A stretch of 64,000 nt of DNA from an uncultured Fluviicola sp. (GCF_946478805.1 NZ_CAMLDC010000011.1:1-64000), one strand, 5' to 3'; numbered from the stretch's first letter, positions 24,287 through 33,367 are shown. Made by a program: numbers and translations. Notes: a model not told the origin generated them from the sequence alone.

Positions 24287-27103
24287 CTACTTGGATAAAT
24301 GCATGTTTCTTTCCGAATAGATCTTGGTAAAGAACGGATCTTTCAAATTCTTAATGAAACGGATCGCTTCACCGGTCGATTTCATTTCAGGTCCTAATTC
24401 TTTCTTTACATCCGGGAATTTCTCATAGGAGAATACCGGAATTTTGATTGCATACCCTTCTCTTTTCGGAGTAAAATTGAAATCCTTCACCTTCTTCTCT
24501 CCCAACATGACTTTCGTTGCATAGTTGACGTAAGGTTCATCATACGCTTTCGCAATGAACGGAACTGTACGGGATGCACGCGGATTTGCCTCAATCACAT
24601 ATACTTTATCGTCCTTGATGGCAAACTGGATGTTGATCAGTCCGACTGTTCTCAATTCAACTGCAATCTTCCTGGTAATGTCTTCGATTTGCTGCATCAC
24701 AAAATCTCCCAAATTATAAGGAGGAAGAACTGCATACGAATCACCGGAGTGAATTCCAGCGGGTTCTATATGCTGCATCACACCAATGATGTACACATCT
24801 TCTCCGTCACAGATGGCATCTGCTTCCGCTTCAATTGCTCCACCAAGGAAATGATCCAACAAAATCTGGTTACTTCCCATTTCATTGATGATATCAACTA
24901 CGTGGTGTTCCAATTCTTCTTTGTTGATGACAATCTTCATTTTTTGTCCACCCAATACATAAGAAGGACGAACCAATAATGGAAATCCAAGATCTTTGGA
25001 TAACTCAATTGCCTGTTCTGCGCTTTCTACGATTCCGTATTTCGGGAAAGGAATATTGTTTTTCTCCAACAATTTGGAGAAACGACCACGGTCTTCCGCC
25101 AAATCCAGTGCATCAAAGCTTGTTCCCAAAATCTTGATTCCGAAACGCTCCAATTTCTCGGCCAACTTCAAAGCGGTTTGTCCACCTAACTGAACGATCA
25201 CCCCTTCCGGTTTTTCGTGCTGGATAATGTCGTAAATATGTTCCCAAAAAACAGGCTCGAAGTACAACTTATCCGCCGTATCGAAATCTGTAGAAACCGT
25301 TTCCGGGTTACAGTTGATCATGATTGTCTCGTAACCACACTCTTTAGCTGCAAGAACGCCATGCACACAAGAATAGTCAAATTCGATTCCCTGGCCGATA
25401 CGATTTGGTCCTGAACCCAAAACAACCACTTTTTTCTTGTCACTTACGCTACTTTCATTCTCAAATTCGAATGTGGAATAGTAATAAGGTGTTTTCGCAT
25501 CAAATTCAGCAGCACAAGTGTCCACCAATTTGAATACACGTTTGATTCCCATTTCGGAACGCTTGTTATGTACTTCCGATTCCAAACAACGCAACAAATG
25601 CGCAATCTGACGGTCAGCATAACCTTTTTGTTTCGCTTCGAACATTAATTCTTTGGGCATATTCCCCAAATGGAATTTTTCAATGCGACGTTCCAATTTG
25701 ATCAGGTCCTCGATTTGTTTCAGGAACCAAGTATCTATTTTCGTTTTTTCAAAGATTGTTTTGAATGGAATACCCAATTTGATTGCATCATATACATGGA
25801 ACAAACGGTTCCAGCTTGGATTTTCCAATGAATGTAGTATCTCGTCCTGGCTAGTCAGCTCTTTTCCATCAGCTCCCAAACCATTTCGGTTGATTTCCAA
25901 CGATTGACATGCCTTTTGCAATGCTTCCTGGAACGAGCGTCCAATTCCCATCACCTCTCCTACGGATTTCATCTGAAGTCCCAGTCGACGATCTGTTCCG
26001 GGGAATTTATTGAAATTCCAACGTGGTATTTTCACGATCACATAATCCAAAGTCGGCTCGAACAAAGCAGAGGTTGTTTTTGTAATCTGGTTATTCAATT
26101 CATTCAAATGGTAACCGATTGCCAATTTCGAAGCGATTTTCGCGATCGGATAACCCGTTGCTTTCGATGCCAAAGCAGATGAACGGGATACGCGCGGATT
26201 GATCTCAATAGCGATAATATCTTCATTCACATCCGGTGAAACAGCAAACTGTACGTTACATCCTCCAGCGAAGTTTCCGATTGAACGCATCATCAGGATA
26301 GCCATATCGCGCATTCGTTGGAAAGTCGTGTCCGAAAGTGTCATTGCCGGGGCAACTGTGATGGAATCTCCCGTATGGATTCCCATTGGGTCGAAGTTCT
26401 CAATCGAACAGATAATTACGACGTTATCGTTCGAATCGCGCAACAATTCCAATTCGTATTCTTTCCATCCAAGTAATGCTTTATCGATCATTACTTCGTG
26501 AATCGGAGACAATTGGAGTCCACGCTCCAATAATCCATCGAATTCCTTCGGATCATAGACGATAGACGCTCCCGAACCTCCCAATGTATACGAAGGACGG
26601 ATACAAAGCGGGAATCCGAAGTCCTGTGCGATTTCTTTTCCTTCCAGGAAGGACTTTGCTGTTGCTTGCGGAGCCATCGGAACACCGATTTTTTCCATCA
26701 AGCCTCGGAATGCTTCTCTGTTCTCGGTAATTTCAATTGCAGCAATATCCACACCGATGATATCCACACCATATTCTTCCCAAACTCCCATTTCATCGCA
26801 TTTGATTGCAAGGTTCAGGGCAGTTTGTCCTCCCATTGTAGGCAATACAGCATCGATCTTGTGTTTTTTCAAAATTTCGATGATGCTTTCAGGTTCAAGC
26901 GGTTGAAGGTAAACATTATCTGCAACGACCTTATCTGTCATGATCGTAGCCGGATTCGAGTTGATCAATGTTACTTCAATACCTTCCTCGCGAAGCGAGC
27001 GAGCGGCCTGAGAACCTGCGTAATCGAATTCACATGCTTGACCAATTACGATGGGACCTGAACCGATGATTAGTACGGACTTAATGGAATTGTTTTTTGG
27101 CAT
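24287..27103 (-). CDS. carB: Carbamoyl-phosphate synthase large subunit (short form)
   Basis: A 938-residue ATP-grasp enzyme making carbamoyl phosphate for pyrimidines and arginine, with the glutamine amidotransferase subunit CarA (not in this window) as partner. Two homologous halves are visible, each opening with a Rossmann-like preATP segment (SVLIIGSGPIVIGQACEFDY and VVVLGSGPNRIGQGIEFDY) and each with ATP-grasp motifs (RPSYTLGGSGA, RPSYVLGGQKM; EINPRVSRSSALASKATG, EANPRASRTVPFIAKAYD). The protein stops about 130 residues short of E. coli CarB, lacking the C-terminal MGS-like allosteric domain. From memory this short form is common in flavobacteria. Allosteric control by UMP/ornithine is therefore expected to be absent. 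Confidence 0.95.
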   Translation of the reverse strand: MPKNNSIKSVLIIGSGPIVIGQACEFDYAGSQAARSLREEGIEVTLINSNPATIMTDKVVADNVYLQPLEPESIIEILKKHKIDAVLPTMGGQTALNLAIKCDEMGVWEEYGVDIIGVDIAAIEITENREAFRGLMEKIGVPMAPQATAKSFLEGKEIAQDFGFPLCIRPSYTLGGSGASIVYDPKEFDGLLERGLQLSPIHEVMIDKALLGWKEYELELLRDSNDNVVIICSIENFDPMGIHTGDSITVAPAMTLSDTTFQRMRDMAILMMRSIGNFAGGCNVQFAVSPDVNEDIIAIEINPRVSRSSALASKATGYPIAKIASKLAIGYHLNELNNQITKTTSALFEPTLDYVIVKIPRWNFNKFPGTDRRLGLQMKSVGEVMGIGRSFQEALQKACQSLEINRNGLGADGKELTSQDEILHSLENPSWNRLFHVYDAIKLGIPFKTIFEKTKIDTWFLKQIEDLIKLERRIEKFHLGNMPKELMFEAKQKGYADRQIAHLLRCLESEVHNKRSEMGIKRVFKLVDTCAAEFDAKTPYYYSTFEFENESSVSDKKKVVVLGSGPNRIGQGIEFDYSCVHGVLAAKECGYETIMINCNPETVSTDFDTADKLYFEPVFWEHIYDIIQHEKPEGVIVQLGGQTALKLAEKLERFGIKILGTSFDALDLAEDRGRFSKLLEKNNIPFPKYGIVESAEQAIELSKDLGFPLLVRPSYVLGGQKMKIVINKEELEHHVVDIINEMGSNQILLDHFLGGAIEAEADAICDGEDVYIIGVMQHIEPAGIHSGDSYAVLPPYNLGDFVMQQIEDITRKIAVELRTVGLINIQFAIKDDKVYVIEANPRASRTVPFIAKAYDEPYVNYATKVMLGEKKVKDFNFTPKREGYAIKIPVFSYEKFPDVKKELGPEMKSTGEAIRFIKNLKDPFFTKIYSERNMHLSK

Positions 27104-27400
27104 TTATGCGCTTTTTAAGAGTTCAATTTGTAATTAATCTTTGCAACATGGTAAATGGCTCTACCTATACTACAAATTGAGCGCAAATTTAGAGAATTTA
27201 ATCCAGATTCTTACAAAACCGATTTTGTTTTTTACGGAGTTATTAACAGCGAATTCCGAATTACGAATGCCTGATTGCGAATTAGAGGAACCATTCCTGT
27301 TCCTTTTAGAACGATTTATCTAAGTTGATTGAGCATAGTCGAAGGTAACTCATTTTTTCACATATTTGTGATACTTAAAAATTTAAAACCTCGCTTAATC
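27104..27400. other. Divergent spacer with heptad repeat
   Basis: 297 bases between carB and a four-helix membrane protein. It contains the five-unit heptad repeat at 27249-27283. No strong TAnnTTTG element was found for carB; AATCTTTG at 27136-27143 on the plus strand precedes an ATG by 4 nt but opens only a 10-codon frame. Confidence 0.45.
27249..27283. repeat. Heptad-periodic intergenic repeat
   Basis: Five exact 7-nt units: GCGAATT, CCGAATT, ACGAATG, CCTGATT, GCGAATT. Single arm, between divergent genes. Confidence 0.8.
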
Positions 27401-27946
27401 ATGACTATACGAACTTTCTGGAACTTGATTCTTAAAACGATCGGTATTTGGTTGTTTATAACCGGTATACTTTCGTTGCCCACCTTGATCTACGCCGTTA
27501 TCGCTGGCTTAAGGGGTTCATACTCTTCTTTTGAAATGATCGAAGTAGCTTATTTTATTTTTACTATTGCTTTTTACCTTGTAGTACTTCAATTTCTGAT
27601 TTTGAAATCACAATGGACAATAGATGCCTTGAGACTAGAAAAAGGCTTTGAAGAAACACGTATCGATCTGACGATCCCTTACAGCAAATTATTGAGAATT
27701 GTCATCATCCTTATCGGAGGAATTTTGTTTATCCGTGCTATTCCAAGCTTGATTGAGGATCTTTATTTGTTTATTACAGGCAATCTTCCTTTTAGCCAAA
27801 GCCCGAAAGCTTTAAGTCTGATTGTTGGTTCTGCTCAAGCAATCGTTGGCTTTCTCATCATGACCAACAGCGATATTGTTCAACGCTACATCAACAAGAA
27901 AAGCGGCGAAGCGGAAACCAAACAATTGGACAAAGAGGAGTTTTAG
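27401..27946 (+). CDS. Four-helix membrane protein of unknown function
   Basis: A 181-residue protein; ATG 27401 is favoured because the earlier in-frame start would put 24 residues of spacer sequence before the first helix. Hydrophobic segments lie at about residues 13-33, 47-70, 98-115 and 137-152, and the tail is charged (EAETKQLDKEEF). No conserved motif was recognised. It stands alone between carB (divergent) and the metallopeptidase-like gene (convergent). Confidence 0.65.
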   Translation: MTIRTFWNLILKTIGIWLFITGILSLPTLIYAVIAGLRGSYSSFEMIEVAYFIFTIAFYLVVLQFLILKSQWTIDALRLEKGFEETRIDLTIPYSKLLRIVIILIGGILFIRAIPSLIEDLYLFITGNLPFSQSPKALSLIVGSAQAIVGFLIMTNSDIVQRYINKKSGEAETKQLDKEEF

Positions 27947-27948
27947 TT

Positions 27949-27983
27949 AATTCCTAATTACAAATGTCGAATTACGAATTAAA
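27949..27983. repeat. Heptad-periodic intergenic repeat
   Basis: Five exact 7-nt units: AATTCCT, AATTACA, AATGTCG, AATTACG, AATTAAA. It starts 3 bp after the stop of the membrane-protein gene, between convergent genes. Confidence 0.8.
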
Positions 27984-28042
27984 GTCGGTCAGTCATTGGG
28001 AAAAAGAAACACTTTATTTAAAACCCAGATAAACTGTATTAA

Positions 28043-29470
28043 CTAGTTCTGAATAATCTTGGTTCGGTCAAAATATTTTTTGGCGCTCATTTCTTTGACT
28101 AAGATTTCTAAATTCGCTTTATCTGTCGCAACTAAAATAATTACCGGTCGTTTTTTGGAATCGAAAAAGCTGTAAATCTTGTTGGGAACCATTTTCACTT
28201 TTGAAAGTTCCGGGAAGAGTTTCTTTATTTCTTTGATATTTGCCTCGCGATTGCTATCAATGATAACCAATTGGGTTTGATTCCCTGTTTTGAGATATTC
28301 CAAGGCTGTTGGATCTAGAATCGGAGAAGAAAAATTGGAATTGGTCATCTGAAAATAGGAGCCAATCAGATTCATTACTTCGTCAATTGCGGGTCCTGTA
28401 TCTGCATCGTTGTAAATTGAAACACGATTAAACAAAATTCCATAGTCCGTAACCGAATTAGGAAATGCAGCAGCAAACAAATCGATTGCCTGATTCACAA
28501 AATCACGGTCAATTGACTTATTATTCGAAATATATTCTTCAATCAAAGGATACAATGCTTTTCCGAATCCATTAATGTATTCATTATTATACCAATCTGC
28601 CGGATCCAACTCGCCACTGATAGATTTGTAAGCCCAACCATTTCCAAGTGCTGTCGCCAATCCTTCGTCTAAAAAGTTGTAAGCAAATTGGCTATACGGT
28701 GATTTATTGTCAATGAAATAACCTTCCAATTTATGCTGGAATTCGCTTGGTTGTTCGTCATACAACACATGGCACATTTCATGCAATACAACGCCTATTC
28801 TTCCAATATGATCTGTTTCATCCGTCAATACCCCCACGCACAAACTGTTTGCATGCGGAGTGGCTGTACTATTTCCACTTTTCCCCGGAATCGGATACAA
28901 CGCTACTACAAATGGAACTTCCTTGATCCAACATGAATTGTAAAAATGATTGATCTTGGTGAAGGACTCCGAACATTGTGTCGCATATTTTTCCAAAGCT
29001 ACCCGCTGATTGATGAGTTTGCCTTCATTGTCATTCCAAATCAATTGGTCATAATACACTTCAGCTTCCTGCATAATTTGAATCAGTTTCTGCAATTCGC
29101 TATTGGGTAAAACCCCGATGATTCGATCTCGAAATTCCTGGATCGTAGACGAATTTACCAAGGCAATATCAATGAAATCATACGTGGTTCGTGTCTGACG
29201 ACGATTTGCAGGGAATTCTTCCCGCTTGAACTGGTAATCCAGTTGGATATGGGCGAAATCAGTTGCCAGGCGTGCAAATTCCTGATCACCTTTCGTTTTT
29301 TCCTCGATAAACTCCCGAAGTGTACCTGATGTTGCATGATTGTAAATGGATGCTTCCAGGAAATTGAAGATACAATAGGGTTTACTGATCTTGAATTGGA
29401 AACCGATGGTTTGGGTAAACGCAGTTTGGATTAAAAAACAAAGCGATGTGAGGAGGAGTAATTTTTTCAT
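28043..29470 (-). CDS. Secreted HExxH metallopeptidase-like protein
   Basis: A 475-residue protein with a signal peptide (LLLLTSLCFLIQTAFTQ). It carries a zinc-binding HExxH (His230-Glu-Met-Cys-His234) within IGVVLHEMCHVLYDEQ and a downstream Glu269 in FLDEGLATALGNG, the spacing of gluzincin-type peptidases. The N-terminal 200 residues are helical and the C-terminal part has no known domain. I do not recognise the family. It should act in the periplasm or outside the cell as a protease if the metal site is occupied. Monocistronic, with no obvious TAnnTTTG promoter. Confidence 0.75.
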   Translation of the reverse strand: MKKLLLLTSLCFLIQTAFTQTIGFQFKISKPYCIFNFLEASIYNHATSGTLREFIEEKTKGDQEFARLATDFAHIQLDYQFKREEFPANRRQTRTTYDFIDIALVNSSTIQEFRDRIIGVLPNSELQKLIQIMQEAEVYYDQLIWNDNEGKLINQRVALEKYATQCSESFTKINHFYNSCWIKEVPFVVALYPIPGKSGNSTATPHANSLCVGVLTDETDHIGRIGVVLHEMCHVLYDEQPSEFQHKLEGYFIDNKSPYSQFAYNFLDEGLATALGNGWAYKSISGELDPADWYNNEYINGFGKALYPLIEEYISNNKSIDRDFVNQAIDLFAAAFPNSVTDYGILFNRVSIYNDADTGPAIDEVMNLIGSYFQMTNSNFSSPILDPTALEYLKTGNQTQLVIIDSNREANIKEIKKLFPELSKVKMVPNKIYSFFDSKKRPVIILVATDKANLEILVKEMSAKKYFDRTKIIQN

Positions 29471-29522
29471 TCAGACTATTTAATCCGGTTAGTGTAAGGA
29501 ATTATTTAAAAGTGACATGAAA

Positions 29523-30023
29523 TTACTTTTCTTTTTTTAAAGCATTGCTTTTCAAACTCAACCAAATCATTAGAATTGCACTCAGCAAGTGGATTTGAAA
29601 TGTAATGAGGTTCATAACCCAAAATTTATCCGAAAAGATTCTTCCGAATGAAATCAAAAGGGAGTCCAGATCCCTGGTGAATCTAAAGAATCCGGTCAAA
29701 TGAAGTACGATATATAAAACACATACAATTACTGTATTTAAAAAATATACTTTCCTTTTCCAATTTAAGATCCCATCAATTATCATTGCTATCAATAGAC
29801 CGAGGAGCATATAATAAATCGGATGTGAGAATAAATCGGATAGATTGTATCCGGGATATTTTTCAAAACACAGTCCCCTCAAATCAGGGTCGGATGTGTA
29901 AAAACATTCCATAATCTCACAATTCACCGAATAGTAAAACCGATCTGCCGCCTGTGAAAAGAAATACAGGAAGAGGATTTGAAGTAGGATTAATTTGATG
30001 GATAGTTTATGAATGATCTTCAT
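29523..30023 (-). CDS. Membrane protein of unknown function
   Basis: A 166-residue protein starting at ATG 30023, 4 bp after the bestrophin stop; the longer frame begins with TTG and would overlap that gene. Four membrane segments are visible (about residues 8-25, 58-76, 85-105 and 132-155). Two cysteine-containing stretches in the first loop (NCEIMECFYTSDPDLRGLCF) may form an extracytoplasmic disulphide. It is likely co-transcribed with the bestrophin-like channel. No function can be assigned. Confidence 0.65.
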   Translation of the reverse strand: MKIIHKLSIKLILLQILFLYFFSQAADRFYYSVNCEIMECFYTSDPDLRGLCFEKYPGYNLSDLFSHPIYYMLLGLLIAMIIDGILNWKRKVYFLNTVIVCVLYIVLHLTGFFRFTRDLDSLLISFGRIFSDKFWVMNLITFQIHLLSAILMIWLSLKSNALKKEK

Positions 30024-30027
30024 ACTC

Positions 30028-31035
30028 CTACAACACAATATTATTCTTAGGAGTCAATGCAGGCGGAAGTTCTGTTTCTCCTAACATTTCGCGCAAGTCA
30101 ATTTCAATGGTGCGGCTGATCTGCGAGATCGGGACGTCATTTGCGCCTCCTTCAAATGGATTCTCTGCACTCTCCCCCACTTGTTCCAATGAAGTGAAAA
30201 CCCAGGAAATCAAGACACTGAAAGGAACAACCAGCCAAATCATATGTCCTTTCATAAACCCGTCGATGTAATCATTCAATTTGGCAAATTCAAACAGCAT
30301 TCCAAAAGGCAAGAGAAAACAGAATAAGCGGATAAAAAAGGTATTGATAGTGGCAAATTGACGTGGATAAGGGAAATTCTTAATGCGTTCACTCTTTCCC
30401 TGATGTTCAAAAAGCTCATTCAACACTTTCTGCATTTCGATGTATTGAAAAGTGTCCAATTGTCCCGAATCAAGCAATTCCCTTAGCAACTTGGATTGCT
30501 TTGCCAATAGCTGGGTGGCACGATTCTTATTCTTTAAAAGTGCATCCAATTCCTCCTGATCAATATACTTTATCAATTCCGCCTCTAAAGATGATTCCCG
30601 CTCGGGAACATGAAAATATTGACTATATTCCTTATTGTACGATTTTGATGCGGTTTCCCATATCCTCGGATCCCGCATTTGGTAGCGCAATGCTGTCAAC
30701 CATGCAAAATGTCGGTATATGAGCTCTTTACTTTTTGCATCATCAGGAACCATGTTTTTACTCATCGCTCCCCAAGAACGGCTACTATTGACAATTCCTC
30801 CCCAAATCTGCCGTGCTTCCCAGGTCCGATTATAAGCTTGGGTATTTTTAAATCCGACAATGAAGGCAGTTGCTGTTCCTAATAATGCTACAACAGTCCA
30901 AGGAATGGCAATCCAATGAATGTGAAACACTTCAAATAAAACAACCGGGACAACTCCAATTAAGACCAGCCAGAAAATATTTCTTCGTGTCCAAATGATA
31001 AACTCTCCTATGTGATATGATTTTCCTGAATGCAT
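30028..31035 (-). CDS. Bestrophin-like family membrane protein
   Basis: A 335-residue protein of the bestrophin/UPF0187 family, which form pentameric anion or cation channels in bacteria. Supporting sequence: the first helix NIFWLVLIGVVPVVLF, then LGTATAFIVGFKNTQAYNRTWEARQIWGGIVN, containing the family-typical NTQAY-RxWEAR motif, and the late PFSVLISWVFTSLEQVGE followed by the NPFEGGANDVP motif. The length is normal. It is followed by a small membrane protein and preceded, 72 bp upstream, by a potassium channel gene on the same strand, so this is an ion-channel cluster. Confidence 0.9.
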   Translation of the reverse strand: MHSGKSYHIGEFIIWTRRNIFWLVLIGVVPVVLFEVFHIHWIAIPWTVVALLGTATAFIVGFKNTQAYNRTWEARQIWGGIVNSSRSWGAMSKNMVPDDAKSKELIYRHFAWLTALRYQMRDPRIWETASKSYNKEYSQYFHVPERESSLEAELIKYIDQEELDALLKNKNRATQLLAKQSKLLRELLDSGQLDTFQYIEMQKVLNELFEHQGKSERIKNFPYPRQFATINTFFIRLFCFLLPFGMLFEFAKLNDYIDGFMKGHMIWLVVPFSVLISWVFTSLEQVGESAENPFEGGANDVPISQISRTIEIDLREMLGETELPPALTPKNNIVL

Positions 31036-31040
31036 TTTTT

Positions 31041-31075
31041 AAATTTAAAATTGAAAATGGATAATTGAAAAGCTA
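31041..31075. repeat. Heptad-periodic intergenic repeat
   Basis: Five exact 7-nt units: AAATTTA, AAATTGA, AAATGGA, TAATTGA, AAAGCTA. It lies directly upstream of the bestrophin-like gene (start at 31035). Confidence 0.8.
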
Positions 31076-31107
31076 AGAAAGTTGTTCTGCATCTTCATAA
31101 AGACCTA

Positions 31108-31773
31108 CTATTTTCGTGAGGTGAATTTACTGATGATTATCCCAACCAGGACAACGGTATAAAAATGTCCGGAAATCCCCAAAATAGAAGCAACCAGTTT
31201 GGTATTGTGAGCAGTCGGAACAATGTCTCCGAAGCCGATACTTGTCATCGAAACAGAGCTGAAGTAAACGAGATCCATGTAAACCGAAGCATTATCCTGC
31301 ATATCTATCCCATGAAAGGAATACGGATTGCTGTATATCATGAATTGAAGCAGAAACACGCTGATTTCAATGAGCAAAAAATACCCGCAAGCCGCTGCCG
31401 AAATCACGTCTTTATCAATGTAACTGGGCTTTATCAGGAACTGCACTACTTCATAAAAAATGAAACAAAAGAAGAGTACGTAGATCACATTCAGGATTTC
31501 AAAATAAAATTTCACATCCTCTACAAAGGAAATTCCTATTGGAAGCAATACAACAATGATAAACAGCACGTTCTTGATCCATCCTTTCCATTTGTTCTTA
31601 CCCATGAAAATCCCGGTACAAGCCAATCCCAACAGAAACATATTGATAGGCCATATAACATCGCGATAGTTGGCGTGGTCACTTATGAAAATGCCAACAA
31701 ACAGATGCTGAAGTAAAGCCACCAAAAGAACCTCATACTTTCGCCGGTCAAAAAAATCACGCAGTTTCCTCAT
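31108..31773 (-). CDS. Potassium channel family protein
   Basis: A 221-residue membrane protein with six hydrophobic segments. The last two flank a pore loop with the K+ selectivity-filter motif TSIGFGDIVP (residues about 186-195), as in two-pore-helix ion channel (Ion_trans_2) proteins. There is no voltage-sensor arginine ladder and no RCK or cyclic-nucleotide domain, so gating is unclear. A TATCTTTG -7 element is at 31790-31797. It is transcribed toward the bestrophin-like gene. Confidence 0.85.
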   Translation of the reverse strand: MRKLRDFFDRRKYEVLLVALLQHLFVGIFISDHANYRDVIWPINMFLLGLACTGIFMGKNKWKGWIKNVLFIIVVLLPIGISFVEDVKFYFEILNVIYVLFFCFIFYEVVQFLIKPSYIDKDVISAAACGYFLLIEISVFLLQFMIYSNPYSFHGIDMQDNASVYMDLVYFSSVSMTSIGFGDIVPTAHNTKLVASILGISGHFYTVVLVGIIISKFTSRK

Positions 31774-31789
31774 TTCAGTTACTTTATAT

Positions 31790-31797
31790 CAAAGATA
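31790..31797 (-). promoter_or_regulatory. -7 promoter element of the potassium channel gene
   Basis: TATCTTTG on the minus strand, 16 nt before the ATG at 31773. Confidence 0.6.
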
Positions 31798-31803
31798 ATT
31801 GAC

Positions 31804-31838
31804 AATTCCGAATGTCGAATTCCGAATGCTGAATTATT
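31804..31838. repeat. Heptad-periodic intergenic repeat
   Basis: Five exact 7-nt units: AATTCCG, AATGTCG, AATTCCG, AATGCTG, AATTATT. It lies between divergent genes, 6 bp from the -7 element of the potassium channel. Confidence 0.8.
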
Positions 31839-31914
31839 GGGATTAAGCTCTTAAACAAGCGTGTCTAATAATTAATTGATTTATTAAAAATGGTTATTTC
31901 TGAGCTGAAAAAAG

Positions 31915-31922
31915 TACCTTTA
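31915..31922 (+). promoter_or_regulatory. -7-like element of the phosphoribosyltransferase gene
   Basis: TACCTTTA, 18 nt before the ATG at 31941; one mismatch to TAnnTTTG. Confidence 0.45.
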
Positions 31923-31940
31923 CACTAAATTAGAGTTTCC

Positions 31941-32435
31941 ATGAAATTGGTTTTAAATCAGCATCAGATTGAGCAAAAAATCATGCGTTTGGCGCACGAG
32001 ATTTTAGAAAACACCTATGGTATTCCTGAATTATTTATTGGGGGGATCATAGGGAACGGCGAAACTTTTGCGCAGCAGATTACTGAAATCATCCGGAAGA
32101 ACAGTTCTCAAAAGGTCACTTATTTCAAAATTGACCTGGATAAAGATCATCCTTTGGACTCAAAGATCAATTGCTCCATCGACCCTAAATCATTCGACGG
32201 TAAATGGGTGATTTTGGTAGACGATGTCATCAATTCCGGAACAACAATGCAATATGGAGTCATGAAGATCCTGGAACAACCCGTTCGAAGTGTAAAAACA
32301 GTTGCTTTGGTTGACCGGATGCATCGCAGGTATCCTATCAAATGTGATTTTGTCGGAATGACTTTGACGACCACATTGGGTGAGCGCGTAGAAGTGATGC
32401 CATCCAATGGATCACTTGAAGCATTTCTTGTATAG
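31941..32435 (+). CDS. Phosphoribosyltransferase family protein (PyrR-like)
   Basis: A 164-residue type I phosphoribosyltransferase-fold protein. The PRPP-binding loop is VILVDDVINSGTTMQYG (about residues 93-109), and the size and ending (LGERVEVMPSNGSLEAFLV) resemble PyrR-type regulators/uracil phosphoribosyltransferases of Bacteroidetes. It could recycle a base or sense nucleotides; no pyrimidine attenuator is visible nearby. It is followed by murQ after a 95-bp repeat-rich spacer. Confidence 0.8.
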   Translation: MKLVLNQHQIEQKIMRLAHEILENTYGIPELFIGGIIGNGETFAQQITEIIRKNSSQKVTYFKIDLDKDHPLDSKINCSIDPKSFDGKWVILVDDVINSGTTMQYGVMKILEQPVRSVKTVALVDRMHRRYPIKCDFVGMTLTTTLGERVEVMPSNGSLEAFLV

Positions 32436-32525
32436 TTCAATGATTGAAAAGATTCAAAACATTCAAACTCAATTTTTGAACTATTGAACTTTTCAACCTT
32501 TTGAACATTTCAATATTTGAACTTT
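32436..32525. repeat. Octad/nonad-periodic intergenic inverted repeat
   Basis: A decayed repeat of TTCAA/TTGAA words spaced mostly 8 and sometimes 9 bases, for example GAACTATT, GAACTTTT, CAACCTTTT, GAACATTT, CAATATTT. The left part (TTCAAT-GATTGAAAAG) is roughly the reverse complement of the right part, so the whole spacer could fold as an imperfect hairpin. It fills the gap between the phosphoribosyltransferase and murQ. Confidence 0.7.
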
Positions 32526-32530
32526 CATTT

Positions 32531-33337
32531 ATGAAAAGAATAACAGAATCAGAAAGCAATCATCACGACCTGGATACTCAATCTACCAGGAATTTATTGA
32601 TTGGAATCAATGAGGAGGATCATACCGTTCCCTTGGCTGTTGAAAAGGAAATTCCTCAAATAGAAAAATTGGTAGATGCTTGTGTGGAGCGCATGCGCGA
32701 CGGCGGGCGCTTGTTTTACATGGGTGCCGGAACCAGTGGAAGATTGGGGATTGTTGACGCGAGTGAATGTCCTCCTACTTTTGGCGTTCCACATGGAATG
32801 GTTATCGGAATTATTGCCGGGGGAGACACTGCGATCCGTAAGGCCGTCGAATTTGCAGAAGACGACAAGGAACAAGGTTGGAAAGACCTCGAGGCTTTCA
32901 ACATGACGGAAAAAGATATCGTAGTTGGAATTGCCGCTTCAGGAACAACACCTTATGTATTGGGAGCCTTGGCAACAGCAAAGAAAAATGGAATCCTTAC
33001 AGGAGGAATTTCATGCAATCCTCATTCACCTTTGAGTCAATTGGCTGATATCGCCATCACACCGGTAGTCGGACCGGAATTCGTTACCGGAAGTACCCGC
33101 ATGAAAAGCGGAACTGCTCAGAAATTAGTCCTGAACATGCTTTCCACCGCAATCATGATCCGCTTGGGAAGAGTGAAAGGAAACCGGATGGTGGACATGC
33201 AGTTATCCAATGAAAAACTGGTTGACCGCGGTACCAAAATGGTGATGGAAGCAACCGGATTGGAAGAGGAAAAAGCGAATGAATTGTTGTTAAAACACGG
33301 TTCGGTAAGAGCTGCAGTGGATTCACAGACAAAATAA
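32531..33337 (+). CDS. murQ: N-acetylmuramic acid 6-phosphate etherase
   Basis: A 268-residue SIS-fold enzyme that cleaves the D-lactyl ether of MurNAc-6-phosphate to GlcNAc-6-phosphate in cell-wall recycling. Supporting sequence: TESESNHHDLDTQSTRNLL at the N-terminus, FYMGAGTSGRLGIVDASECPPTF (abbreviated family signature with the conserved Glu in DASECP), VGIAASGTTPYVLG, and FVTGSTRMKSGTAQKLVLNM. The start is ATG 32531; the earlier in-frame start would begin inside the repeat region. Slightly shorter than typical (about 300 residues) but with all signatures. No amgK, nagZ or anmK is nearby. Confidence 0.95.
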   Translation: MKRITESESNHHDLDTQSTRNLLIGINEEDHTVPLAVEKEIPQIEKLVDACVERMRDGGRLFYMGAGTSGRLGIVDASECPPTFGVPHGMVIGIIAGGDTAIRKAVEFAEDDKEQGWKDLEAFNMTEKDIVVGIAASGTTPYVLGALATAKKNGILTGGISCNPHSPLSQLADIAITPVVGPEFVTGSTRMKSGTAQKLVLNMLSTAIMIRLGRVKGNRMVDMQLSNEKLVDRGTKMVMEATGLEEEKANELLLKHGSVRAAVDSQTK

Positions 33338-33367
33338 TAGATCCGTTAATTAATCGACCTAAACAGA

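Noticed and set aside
26666..27061. Open frame of 131 codons on the plus strand
   Set aside because: It is antisense to the highly conserved carB gene and has no recognisable domain; carB codon structure explains it.
27136..27183. Leaderless small gene after AATCTTTG
   Set aside because: The frame from ATG 27148 closes after ten codons and the -7 element has a mismatch.
30028..30038. Overlap between bestrophin and the downstream membrane gene
   Set aside because: Depends on a TTG start; ATG 30023 avoids the overlap and fits the membrane helix.
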